This document shows positions 16,775 to 24,924 of a DNA stretch of 37,000 nucleotides, piece by piece. Made by a program: the position numbers and the translations under genes. The notes beneath the pieces are model-generated. The model saw nothing but the letters and a program-made list of their open reading frames with translations, did no database searches and was not told the origin of the DNA. Position 1 is the stretch's first letter. Every line of letters begins with the position of its first letter. Source of the DNA: Actinokineospora bangkokensis (GTDB lineage Bacteria > Actinomycetota > Actinomycetes > Mycobacteriales > Pseudonocardiaceae); contig NZ_MKQR01000005.1 of NCBI RefSeq assembly GCF_001940455.1, positions 1 through 37,000 of the forward strand, in the 5' to 3' direction.

Positions 16775-17710
16775 TCAGCGCCGCGCCAGCTCGACGGCGA
16801 TCTCCGCCGCGACGCGGGCGTTGTCGGCCACCAGCTCGATGTTCGTGGTCAGGCTCGCCCCGCCGCTCTCGCGGTGGAAGTGGTCGAGCAGCACCGGGGT
16901 CACGTCCTTGCCGCGCACGCCCCGCTCCCGCAGCAGCGCCACGCCGTCGGCCAGCAGCCGGTCGTGCAGCTCCCGGTCCAGCTCGTGCTCGGCGGGCACC
17001 GGGTTGACCACCAGCACGCCCGCCCCGCCGGGGACGTGCGCGCGGTGGGTGCCGATGACCGCCGCGGCCGCGGCGGCGGTGTCCACCCGCCACGGCACGC
17101 CGAAGGCGGATTCGCGCAGGTAGAAGCTGGGGAAGGTGTCCGTGCCGAAGCCCAGCACCGGGATCGAGCTGGTCTCCAGCACCTCCACCGTGGCGGCGAT
17201 GTCGAGCACCGACTTGACCCCCGAGCACACCACCGCGACCGGGGTCGAGGCCAGCACGTCGAGGTCGGCGGAGACGTCCCAGGCCTGCTCGCCCAGGCTC
17301 AGGTGCACCCCGCCGAGGCCGCCGGTGGCGAACACGCCGACGCCCGCCTGGGCGGCCAGGGTGGCCGTGCCCGCGACCGTGGTGGCGCCGTCGCGGCCCA
17401 GGGCCAGCGCGGGGCCCAGGTCGCGGCGGGAGAGCTTGAGCAGGTCGGCGTCCGCGGCGCACAGCCGCTCCAGCAGCGCCGCGTCCAGCCCGACCCTGGC
17501 CCGGCCGCCCAGCACGGCGATGGTGGCGGGCACCGCGCCCGCGGCGCGGACCACCGACTCCAGGCGCCGCCCGACCTCCAGGCTGACGGAGGAGGGCAGG
17601 CCGTGCGCCAGCAGGGTGCTCTCCAGGGCGACGACGCCGCGGCCCTCGGCGAGGGCGTCGGCGACCTCTTCGGCGACGACGAGGTGGTCGGTGTTCAGGG
17701 GTGTGCTCAC
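16775..17710 (-). CDS. psuG: Pseudouridine-5'-phosphate glycosidase
   Basis: 311 residues from GTG 17710; GTG 17728 is an alternative, and neither has a strong ribosome binding site. PsuG splits the C-C glycosidic bond of pseudouridine 5'-phosphate to uracil and ribose 5-phosphate, in the cytosol. The family landmarks are VVALESTLLAHGLP, TIAVLGGRARVGL, KLSRRDLGPALALGRDGATTVAGT, VFATGGLGGVH and TNIELVADNARVAAEIA. With this start the catalytic residues fall at E30, D149 and K166, essentially the numbering I recall for the E. coli enzyme (E31, D149, K166), so the active site is intact. The likely kinase partner is on the same strand beyond the inserted ABC operon. Confidence 0.95.
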   Translation of the reverse strand: MSTPLNTDHLVVAEEVADALAEGRGVVALESTLLAHGLPSSVSLEVGRRLESVVRAAGAVPATIAVLGGRARVGLDAALLERLCAADADLLKLSRRDLGPALALGRDGATTVAGTATLAAQAGVGVFATGGLGGVHLSLGEQAWDVSADLDVLASTPVAVVCSGVKSVLDIAATVEVLETSSIPVLGFGTDTFPSFYLRESAFGVPWRVDTAAAAAAVIGTHRAHVPGGAGVLVVNPVPAEHELDRELHDRLLADGVALLRERGVRGKDVTPVLLDHFHRESGGASLTTNIELVADNARVAAEIAVELARR

Positions 17711-17816
17711 GCCCGAATCATGCGCCACGGCGCTGACCGCGCCCGCCGCCAGGGGTCACCCCGGTCCACCCGGGTGACCCTCCGGTGCGCGGGGTGGATT
17801 GGGGCATCATGGAGCC

Positions 17817-18044
17817 ATGACCGCACCCACTGTCGAACCGGACGTCCGCCACGACGAGGCGACCGACGACGACACCCCGAAGATGTTCCACTACGTCCGC
17901 AAGGACAAGATCGTGGAGAGCGCGGTGATGGGCAACGTCGTCGTGGCCCTCTGCGGCGAGGTCTTCCCGGTCACCAAGAGCCCCAAGCCCGGCTCGCCGG
18001 TGTGCCCGGACTGCAAGAAGGTCTACGACAGCATGAAGGATTGA
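17817..18044 (+). CDS. DUF3039 small zinc-ribbon-like protein
   Basis: 75 residues from ATG 17817. After an acidic N-terminus comes the conserved block MFHYVRKDKIVESAVMGNVVVALCGEVFPVTKSPKPGSPVCPDCKKVYDSMK, here seen at about residues 24-74. One cysteine in ALCGEVF and a CPDC pair suggest a small zinc-binding fold. The family is actinobacterial with no known role. A CATCAT hexamer ends 6 nt before the ATG and could be the -10 of a leaderless mRNA; GGAG also lies there but too near the start to be an ideal ribosome binding site. Confidence 0.88.
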   Translation: MTAPTVEPDVRHDEATDDDTPKMFHYVRKDKIVESAVMGNVVVALCGEVFPVTKSPKPGSPVCPDCKKVYDSMKD

Positions 18045-18082
18045 GCGAGCCGACCAGGCCCAGACCGACCTGACCTGCCGGA

Positions 18083-18106
18083 AGGGCGGACGCGCGGTGC
18101 CGCCCT
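18083..18106. terminator. Hairpin between DUF3039 and RND genes
   Basis: 7-bp arms AGGGCGG (18083-18089) and CCGCCCT (18100-18106) in the short gap between two convergent genes. It is weaker than the other terminators in the window. Confidence 0.45.
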
Positions 18107-18118
18107 CCCGGCCACCCG

Positions 18119-21100
18119 TCACGCCCGCGCGGGCTCGTCCCTCGCCGCCTTCTTGAGCTGCCTGCGCTCCTTGGCGCCCTCCACCACGGTGTAGAGCGTC
18201 GGCACGAGCACCAGGGTCAGCAGGGTGCTGCTCACCAAGCCGCCGATCACTACGATCGCCAGCGGCTTGCCGATGAAGCCGCCCTCGCCGGTGATGCCCA
18301 GCGCCATCGGCACCAGCGCGAAGATCGTCGCCGCCGCCGTCATGAGGATCGGCCGCAGCCTGCGCCTGCCGCCCTCCACCACCGCCTCGGTGATCGCCAT
18401 GCCCTCGGCCCGGTACTGGTTGACCAGGTCGATGAGCACGATCGCGTTGGTCACCACGATGCCGACCAGCATCAGCACGCCGATCAGCGACGGCAGGCCC
18501 AGCGGGGTGCCGGTGGCCAGCAGCAGGCCGATCGCGCCGGTGGCCGCGAAGGGGATCGAGACCAGCAGCACCAGCGGCTGCACCAGGCTGCGGAAGGTCG
18601 CCACCATGATCACGAAGACGATCGCGATCGCCGCCAGCACCGCCAGCCCCAGGTCCCGGAACGTCGACTGCTGGTCGGCGCTGACCCCGCCCAGGGAGTA
18701 GGCGGCGCCCCCGGTGAGGTCGAGCGCGTCCAGCCTGCCGGTGAGGTCGCGGGTCACCGCGCCCAGGTCCGCGCCGGTGGCCTTCGCCGAGATCGTCGCG
18801 CTGCGGTCGCCGCCGGTGCGCAGCACCGTCGCGGGCCCGTCCACGGTCGACACCTGCGCGACCTGGCCCAGCGTGACGACGCCGGTCGCGCTGGGCAGCG
18901 GGAGGGCCCGCAGCGCGGCCACGTCGGCGGGCGCGGTGCCGGTGCGCAGCACGACCTGCTGGCGGCTGTCACCGATGGGCAGTTCCGCCACCGGCACACC
19001 GCGCAGCGCCTGGGCGGCGAAGGTGGACACCGTCTGCGGGCTCAGGCCGCGCGCGGCGGCCGCCTGCTGGTCGACCGTCACCTGCACGCGCGGGGCGCTC
19101 ACGGCCAGGTCGTTGCTCACCTCGGACAGCCCGGGGGTGCCCGTGACGGCCTTCTGCACCTGGTCGGCGGCCGCGCGCAGCGCGGCGGCGTCCGGCGCGG
19201 TCACCACGACCTGCACGGTGTCGGAGGAGAAGCCCGCCGCGGCCGCGCCGAACTTCACCTCGCCCGTGCCGGGGACCTGCGCCAACCGCGCCAGCAACCG
19301 GTCCTGCAGGGCGGTGAGGTCTGTGCCGTCGCGCACGGTGGCGCTGGCCGAGGTCGCGCCGCCCCCGCCGAGGCCGAACGCGGCGAAGCGCTGGTCGCCG
19401 CCCACGGTGACCTGGTAGGTGCGCACCTCGTCGGCGTCGGCGAGCACCGACTCCAGCTTCTTCGCCGCCTCGTCGCGGGTGGCCAGGCTCGCGCCCGGGG
19501 GCAGGGTCTGGGTGATCCGCACGGCGGTGTTGCCCTGCTGGTCGAGGAAGTTCGTCTTGAGCTGGCTGGCCAGGCCCAGCGTCACCCCGAAGACCACCAG
19601 CGCGGCCACCACGGTCACCCAGCGGCGCCGGGTGGCGAACCGCAGGACCGGCACGTAGGCGCGTTGCAGCAGGCTGCCGCGCTCCCGCGCGAGCGCGGCC
19701 TCCCTGGCGGCCTCGGCCTCCGCCGGGTCGTCGGGCACGCGCGGCGGCTTGAGGAACCAGAACGCCAGCACCGGCACCACCGTCAGCGACACCACCAGCG
19801 AGGCCAGCAGCGCCACGGTCACGGTGATGGAGAACGGGCTGAACAGCTCGCCCGCGATGCCGCCGACGAAGGCGATCGGCAGGAACACCGCCACCGTCGT
19901 CAGCGTCGACGCGGTCACCGCGCCCGCCACCTCGCGCGTGCCGTCGAGCACCGCGCGCTGCTTGGGCTCGCCGTAGCCGAGGTGGCGCTTGACGTTCTCC
20001 AGCACCACGATCGAGTCGTCGACCACCCGGCCGATCGCGATCGTCAGCGCGCCCAGGGTGAGCAGGTTCAGCGACAGGTCCCCGATCCACAGCGCCAGCA
20101 GCGCCACCAGCACCGACAGCGGGATCGACACCGCCGTCACCAGCGTGGAGCGCAGCGAGAGCAGGAACAGCAGGATCACCACGACGGCGAACAGCAGCCC
20201 CAGCAGCCCCTCGGTGGTCAGGCCGCTGATCGCCTTCTGCACCTCCGGGCCCTGGTCGGACACGACGGTCAGCCGCGTCCCGGCCGCGCGGCCGAGGTCG
20301 TCGAGCTTGCCGCGCACGGCCTCGGAGATGTCCACGGCGTTGCCGTCGGCGGTCATCGTCAGCGAGATGCCCAGCGTCGGCTGCCCGTCGGTGCGGGTGA
20401 TGGCGGTGGCGGGCGCAAGCCCCTGCTCCACGGTGGCGATGTCGCCCAGCCGCACGGGACCGCTGCGGCCTGCGATGGTGAGCGCGCGCAGGTCGTCCAC
20501 CGAGGTGATCGGGCCGCCCACCTGCACGGACAGGGTCTTGCCGTCGGAGTCGATCGTGCCCGCCGGAGCCGCGCGACCCGCGGTGGACAGCGCTTGGGTC
20601 AGCGCGGTCGGCTCGACGCCCGAGACGGCGAGCTTGGCGTAGTCGACGGTCACGGTGACGGTCTGCGCGCGGGCGCCGGTGAGCGTCGCCTCCCGCACGC
20701 CCGGGATCTCCTCCAACCCGGGGAGCACCTGCGCGCGCAGCCGCGCGGCGGTGGCGGCCTCGTCGTCGCCGGTGGTGGCGGCCAGGGTCACCGCCGGGAT
20801 GTCGTCGGTGCCGCCCTGGGCGACGGTCGGCTCCACGTCCTGCGGCAGCTGCGGGCCGAGCCGGTTGACCGCCTGCTGGACCTGGGCGACGGCGGTGCCG
20901 AGGTCGGTGCCGTACTCGAACCGCACCTGCACCGTGCCCGACCCCTCGGTGGAGCGGGTGGTGACCTGCTCGACGCCCTGGATCCCCCGCGTCGCGGCCG
21001 CGATCGGCTCGGCGATCTCGCTGTCCACCACGTCCGGCGCCGCGCCGGGGTAGGTGGCCACCACCACGGCGGCGGGCAGTTCGATGGGCGGGAACAGCTG

Positions 21101-21205
21101 CTGGCGCAGCGACGGCAGCGCGAGCGCGCCGAACCCGATGAGCAGCAGGCTGAGCAGTCCGACCAGACCGCGGTTGCCCAGGCTGAGACGTGCCAGCACG
21201 GACAT
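18119..21205 (-). CDS. RND efflux transporter (AcrB/HAE1-like)
   Basis: 1028 residues from ATG 21205, with an AGGGGAAG about 10 nt upstream; full length for the family. One membrane helix at residues 13-32 is followed by a large extracytoplasmic loop (about 33-330, PAAVVVATYPGAAPDVVDSEIAEPIA...). Helices 2-6 carry the proton-relay pair D396-D397 (RVVDDSIVV). A second loop (about 570-850) and helices 7-12 complete the duplicated RND fold. It resembles the AcrB-type HAE1/HME branch rather than the MmpL branch normal in actinomycetes. No membrane-fusion protein or outer-membrane channel gene is nearby, so it probably acts alone or with a distant partner. The substrate is unknown. It is a single gene; the next minus-strand gene upstream ends 133 bp away. 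Confidence 0.92.
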   Translation of the reverse strand: MSVLARLSLGNRGLVGLLSLLLIGFGALALPSLRQQLFPPIELPAAVVVATYPGAAPDVVDSEIAEPIAAATRGIQGVEQVTTRSTEGSGTVQVRFEYGTDLGTAVAQVQQAVNRLGPQLPQDVEPTVAQGGTDDIPAVTLAATTGDDEAATAARLRAQVLPGLEEIPGVREATLTGARAQTVTVTVDYAKLAVSGVEPTALTQALSTAGRAAPAGTIDSDGKTLSVQVGGPITSVDDLRALTIAGRSGPVRLGDIATVEQGLAPATAITRTDGQPTLGISLTMTADGNAVDISEAVRGKLDDLGRAAGTRLTVVSDQGPEVQKAISGLTTEGLLGLLFAVVVILLFLLSLRSTLVTAVSIPLSVLVALLALWIGDLSLNLLTLGALTIAIGRVVDDSIVVLENVKRHLGYGEPKQRAVLDGTREVAGAVTASTLTTVAVFLPIAFVGGIAGELFSPFSITVTVALLASLVVSLTVVPVLAFWFLKPPRVPDDPAEAEAAREAALARERGSLLQRAYVPVLRFATRRRWVTVVAALVVFGVTLGLASQLKTNFLDQQGNTAVRITQTLPPGASLATRDEAAKKLESVLADADEVRTYQVTVGGDQRFAAFGLGGGGATSASATVRDGTDLTALQDRLLARLAQVPGTGEVKFGAAAAGFSSDTVQVVVTAPDAAALRAAADQVQKAVTGTPGLSEVSNDLAVSAPRVQVTVDQQAAAARGLSPQTVSTFAAQALRGVPVAELPIGDSRQQVVLRTGTAPADVAALRALPLPSATGVVTLGQVAQVSTVDGPATVLRTGGDRSATISAKATGADLGAVTRDLTGRLDALDLTGGAAYSLGGVSADQQSTFRDLGLAVLAAIAIVFVIMVATFRSLVQPLVLLVSIPFAATGAIGLLLATGTPLGLPSLIGVLMLVGIVVTNAIVLIDLVNQYRAEGMAITEAVVEGGRRRLRPILMTAAATIFALVPMALGITGEGGFIGKPLAIVVIGGLVSSTLLTLVLVPTLYTVVEGAKERRQLKKAARDEPARA

Positions 21206-21338
21206 GGCTGTGTGCTTCCCCTCGACGCGTGACCCCGGAGTCGTCCCGCGGGCCGCACCGCCCGGACCGGGACGGCGACAGCCTGGCACAGCGCGGCTGA
21301 GAGCCGCCTCGGCCTCCCGGTGGTGCCCGGGTCCTCCC

Positions 21339-22607
21339 TCAGGCGGACGTCTCGTCCCTCGCGGAGGTGGTCCGCGGCCGCGCCGCGCCGTTCTGGGGCG
21401 GCGGTCCGGCCGCCGCGTCCACGTCGTCCAGGGTGCCCGTGTGCCGCTCCGTCACCACGCGCATGCGCTGCGTCGTCGCAGCGGCTGCGGTGTCTGGGTT
21501 GTCTGCGGTGCCTGGGTTGTCTGCGTTGTGGGGGTCGGTCGTGCCTGCGGGGGAGTCGTCCGCGTCCTCGGGGGCGGCGCCGGTCGCCGGGGCGGGCTCG
21601 GGGTCGTCGAGCCAGGCCCGCGCCGCCTCGCCGGAGCGGATCTCCTCCGCGGCGCGCTCCATCTCCAGCCGCCGCCAGCGCCGCCGCTCCCGCCGGGTCA
21701 TCTTCGCGGGCCACAGCTCCTGGATGGCGGCGTTGAAGTACGCGCCGATCACCACCGCCAGGCCGATGAAGTAGGCGAAGAGCAGGAACGCGATCGGGGT
21801 CGCCAGCGCGCCGTAGGTGTAGCCGGTGGAGGTGATCGCGGTGATGTACACCCGCAACCCGATCGAGGACAGGATGAAGAACACCATCGCCAGCAGCGCG
21901 CCGGGCAGGCCGCGGTGCCAGGGCAGCTTGCGCGGCAGGGCCAGCTTGTACAGCGTGGCCAGCGCCAGCACGATCAGCAGCCCCAGCGCCGGGTAGTAGG
22001 TGTAGGACAGCCAGCTGACCACCGTCGGCCGCCAGGTCACCGGGAACAGGTTGGGCAGCAGGTCCGGGCCCAGCGTGAGCACCGGCAGCCCGGCGATGAG
22101 CAGCACCAGCGAGGCCATGTAGATCAGCAGCGAGAAGATCCGCTGCCACACCTCGTTGCGCACCCCGTACTGGTCGTGCGCCACGGTGATCGCGTCGACG
22201 AACGACGACATCGCCGACGAGCCCGCCCACAGCGAGATCAGGAAGCCCACCGAGACGATCTCCCCGCGCCCCACGGTGAGGATGTCGCCCACGGTCGGCT
22301 CGATGATCTGGGTCACCACGTTCTCGCTGAACGCCGTGCGCGAGATGGTGATGATGTTGGCCTGCACCGAGTCGATGACGTCCTTGCCGAACCACTCGGC
22401 CACGTACCCCAGGCTGCCCAGCAGCCCCAGCAGCAGCGGCGGCAGCGACAGGACCTGCCAGAACGCGCTCTCCGCCGCCTCGGAGAACAGGTTGCCGCCC
22501 CACGCCTTCGACAGCGTGCGCGCGACGAGCCGCCACGGGCCCCGCCGCCCGGTGCGCTCGCCCGGCGGGCCGCCGCGGCCGGGCAGGGCACCGGGCTGCG
22601 TGGTCAT
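21339..22607 (-). CDS. YihY/virulence factor BrkB family membrane protein
   Basis: 422 residues from ATG 22607; an in-frame ATG about 45 bases upstream is an alternative. The conserved region (about residues 25-320) has SKAWGGNLFSEAAESAFWQVLSLPPLLLGLLGSLGY, then SVGFLISLWAGSSAMSSFVDAITVAHD, and further helices ending TYGALATPIAFLLFAYFIGLAVVIGAYFNAAIQE, the family signature. About six membrane helices are present. The C-terminal 100 residues are a charged, disordered tail with a short repeat (NADNPGTADNPDTA). The family is not an RNase despite old names; its function is unclear. From memory, M. tuberculosis has a homologue (Rv2707) between sigA and sigB, matching this neighbourhood. Confidence 0.88.
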   Translation of the reverse strand: MTTQPGALPGRGGPPGERTGRRGPWRLVARTLSKAWGGNLFSEAAESAFWQVLSLPPLLLGLLGSLGYVAEWFGKDVIDSVQANIITISRTAFSENVVTQIIEPTVGDILTVGRGEIVSVGFLISLWAGSSAMSSFVDAITVAHDQYGVRNEVWQRIFSLLIYMASLVLLIAGLPVLTLGPDLLPNLFPVTWRPTVVSWLSYTYYPALGLLIVLALATLYKLALPRKLPWHRGLPGALLAMVFFILSSIGLRVYITAITSTGYTYGALATPIAFLLFAYFIGLAVVIGAYFNAAIQELWPAKMTRRERRRWRRLEMERAAEEIRSGEAARAWLDDPEPAPATGAAPEDADDSPAGTTDPHNADNPGTADNPDTAAAATTQRMRVVTERHTGTLDDVDAAAGPPPQNGAARPRTTSARDETSA

Positions 22608-22716
22608 CGGGCCCCAGCATGGCCCATCAGGGGCGTTCCGGCCGAACATCCCGCGCATCGGTGTCCTGGCCGTGACCCGCCCGTCCGGCGTGCGGCGTGC
22701 GCGCCGGGCCTGCGGG

Positions 22717-22792
22717 TACAGTCGTGGACGCCCTCGACCCGGGACCAGCGCCGCGGCACCGACCGCCCGGCGCCACCGCACGAGGGCGTTTT
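22717..22792 (+). promoter_or_regulatory. Helicase promoter and structured leader
   Basis: TACAGT (22717-22722) is a good -10 hexamer about 115 bp before the helicase start. Directly after it, ACGCCCTCG (22728-22736) pairs perfectly with CGAGGGCGT (22781-22789), which runs into TTTT (22789-22792). The enclosed 44 nt contain a second G/C-rich inverted repeat. The shape is that of an intrinsic terminator inside a 5' leader, i.e. possible attenuation. Confidence 0.4.
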
Positions 22793-22835
22793 CGCGAGGT
22801 CGTGCCGTCGTGCTGGGAAGGAGCTGGGGCATCCC

Positions 22836-24581
22836 GTGACCCGGGCCGAGGTGGAACCGGACTCCGCGCAGCGCACCCCGCCCGCCCGCCCGCTGCGGGC
22901 GTGGCAGCGCCGGGCGCTGACGACGTACCTCACCCGCAAGCCCAAGGACTTCCTCGCGGTGGCGACGCCGGGCGCGGGCAAGACCGTCTTCGGCCTGCGG
23001 GTGGCCGCCGAGCTGCTGGCCGACCGCACCGTCGAGCGGGTGACGATCGTCGCCCCCACCGAGCACCTCAAGCACCAGTGGGCGGCGTCGGCATCGGCCG
23101 CGGGCATCCCGATCGACTCGAACTTCACCAACTCGATGGGGCAGACCTCCAGCGACTTCCTGGGCGTGGCGGTGACCTACGCGCAGGTGGCCGCGCACCC
23201 GTCGCTGCACCGGGTGCGCACCGAGCAGCGCAAGACCCTGGTGATCCTCGACGAGATCCACCACGGCGGCGACGCCAAGAGCTGGGGCGAGGGCATCCGG
23301 GAGGCGTTCACCCCCGCGGTGCGCCGCCTGGCGCTGACCGGGACCCCGTTCCGCAGCGACGACTCGGCCATCCCGTTCGTGCAGTACGAGCCGGACGGGT
23401 CGGGCTTCATGAAGTCCAAGGCCGACCACGTCTACGGCTACTCCGCCGCGCTCAAGGACGGCGTGGTGCGCCCGGTGATCTTCCTGGCGTACTCCGGCGA
23501 GGCGAGCTGGCGCACCAGCGCGGGCGAGGAGTTCACCGCCCGCCTCGGCGAGCCGCTGACCGCCGAGCAGACCTCCCGGGCGTGGCGCACGGCGCTGGAC
23601 CCCGCGGGGGAGTGGATCCCGTCGGTGCTGGCCGCGGCCAACACCCGGCTCACCCAGAAGCGCCAGGGCGGCGTGCCGGACGCGGGCGGGCTGGTGATCG
23701 CCTCCGACCACACCACGGCCAAGGCCTACGCCAGGATCCTGCACCAGCTCACCGGCGAGGAGCCGCACCTGGTGCTCTCCGACGACCCGAAGGCCTCCGC
23801 GCGCATCCAGGACTTCTCCGACGGCCAGTCCCGGTGGCTGGTCGCGGTCCGGATGGTGTCCGAGGGCGTCGACGTGCCGCGGCTGGCGGTGGGCGTCTAC
23901 GCCACCAGCGCGTCCACCCCGCTGTTCTTCGCCCAGGCCATCGGCCGGTACGTGCGCGCCCGGCGCCCGGGGGAGACCGCGTCGGTGTTCCTGCCGTCGG
24001 TGCCGGTGCTGCTGGAGCTGGCCAGCCAGCTGGAGGCCGAGCGCGACCACGTGCTCGGCAAGCCGCACCGCGAGCAGGAGGGCTGGGACGAGGGCCTGCT
24101 CTCCGAGGCCAACCGGACCAAGGACGAGCTGGGCGAGGAGGAGAAGGCCTACACCTCCCTCGGCGCCTCCGCCGAGCTCGACCAGGTCATCTTCGACGGC
24201 TCGTCGTTCGGCACCGCCGCCTCCGCCGGGTCCGAGGAGGAGCAGGAGTACCTGGGCCTGCCCGGCCTGCTCGAACCCGACCAGGTGCGCGCCCTGCTCA
24301 AGCAGCGCCAGGACAACCAGCTCGCCGAGCGCTCCCGCCGCGCCGCCGAGGAGGCCGCCCGGCCCAAGGAGGCCCCGGTCGCCCGCCCGCAGTCGGTGCA
24401 GGAGCGGCTGGCCACCCTGCGCAAGGAGCTGAACGCCCTGGTCGGCATGGCCCACCACCGCACCGGCAAGCCGCACGGGATGATCCACGGCGAGCTGCGC
24501 CGCACCTGCGGCGGTCCGCCCACCGCGATGGCCACCGTCGAGCAGCTGGAAGAGCGGATCGCCACCCTGCGCTCCTGGTGA
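22836..24581 (+). CDS. DEAD/DEAH-box (SF2) helicase
   Basis: 581 residues from GTG 22836; a GGAAGGAG lies about 12 nt upstream, slightly far, so the start is probable but not certain. Superfamily 2 motifs are Q-like RPLRAWQRRAL, motif I ATPGAGKT (43-50), motif II LDEIHH (DEIH variant of DEAH), motif III ALTGTPF, motif V VRMVSEGVDVPRL and motif VI QAIGRYVRARR. The order and the GTPFR element are those of the type III restriction/UvrB-like branch. A C-terminal region with a coiled-coil-like RQDNQLAERSRRAAEEAA and the conserved end LNALVGMAHHRTGKPHGMIHGELRRTCGG has no motif I know. There is no methylase or nuclease gene beside it, so it is a lone nucleic-acid helicase, probably core actinobacterial. 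Confidence 0.92.
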   Translation: MTRAEVEPDSAQRTPPARPLRAWQRRALTTYLTRKPKDFLAVATPGAGKTVFGLRVAAELLADRTVERVTIVAPTEHLKHQWAASASAAGIPIDSNFTNSMGQTSSDFLGVAVTYAQVAAHPSLHRVRTEQRKTLVILDEIHHGGDAKSWGEGIREAFTPAVRRLALTGTPFRSDDSAIPFVQYEPDGSGFMKSKADHVYGYSAALKDGVVRPVIFLAYSGEASWRTSAGEEFTARLGEPLTAEQTSRAWRTALDPAGEWIPSVLAAANTRLTQKRQGGVPDAGGLVIASDHTTAKAYARILHQLTGEEPHLVLSDDPKASARIQDFSDGQSRWLVAVRMVSEGVDVPRLAVGVYATSASTPLFFAQAIGRYVRARRPGETASVFLPSVPVLLELASQLEAERDHVLGKPHREQEGWDEGLLSEANRTKDELGEEEKAYTSLGASAELDQVIFDGSSFGTAASAGSEEEQEYLGLPGLLEPDQVRALLKQRQDNQLAERSRRAAEEAARPKEAPVARPQSVQERLATLRKELNALVGMAHHRTGKPHGMIHGELRRTCGGPPTAMATVEQLEERIATLRSW

Positions 24582-24820
24582 GCGCCTGGTCGCTCCCCTG
24601 ACCCGGGGGCCCGGGTTCCCAGGCCACCCCCCAGCCCTGTGAACGCCCGGTGCGCCGCGCGGTCTTGACGGCCGCTGCCTCGCGCTCCGCGCGGTCGGTG
24701 GTTCCGCTCCGCGTCCGAACGGGTGCCGTGCGTGCGGCTGATCAGGCGCATTGCCGCCAGATGTCCCCTCCGTTGCCAAAACGTGTCCGCCTGATCGCGT
24801 CTGAATCGAGTCAGTGTGGG
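24582..24820. other. Region upstream of the sugar operon promoter
   Basis: This stretch, with the promoter after it, makes a gene-free region of about 340 bp. It holds an inverted pair GATCAGGCG (24738-24746 region) and CGCCTGATC (24788-24797 region) some 40 bp apart, which could be a far operator or activator site. No small gene is convincing. Confidence 0.4.
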
Positions 24821-24863
24821 TTCCGCCACGGGGGTCTGGGACATATGTTGTGCCGCACAACAT
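24821..24863 (+). promoter_or_regulatory. Sugar operon promoter with palindromic operator
   Basis: TATGTT (24844-24849) is a good -10, with a weak TTCCGC 17 bp upstream. A perfect 19-bp palindrome, ATGTTGTGCCGCACAACAT (24845-24863), covers the -10 and the expected transcription start. A repressor bound there would block initiation. The ROK protein encoded at the operon's end is the obvious candidate (inference). Confidence 0.7.
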
Positions 24864-24924
24864 TTGATGACGGTTCACCGCCCGGGCCCGGCGGTCCGTC
24901 CAGCGGCATCGAAAGGGACACGTG

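Noticed and set aside
21480..21530. Short GTTGTCTGSGTTG repeats as a CRISPR-like or VNTR element
   Set aside because: Only about two copies, and they encode the NADNPGTADNPDTA stretch of the YihY tail; ordinary low-complexity coding sequence.
24741..24797. GATCAGGCG/CGCCTGATC pair as an attachment or recombination site
   Set aside because: Only 9 bp, no integrase or transposase nearby and no duplicated gene ends; at most a regulatory repeat.
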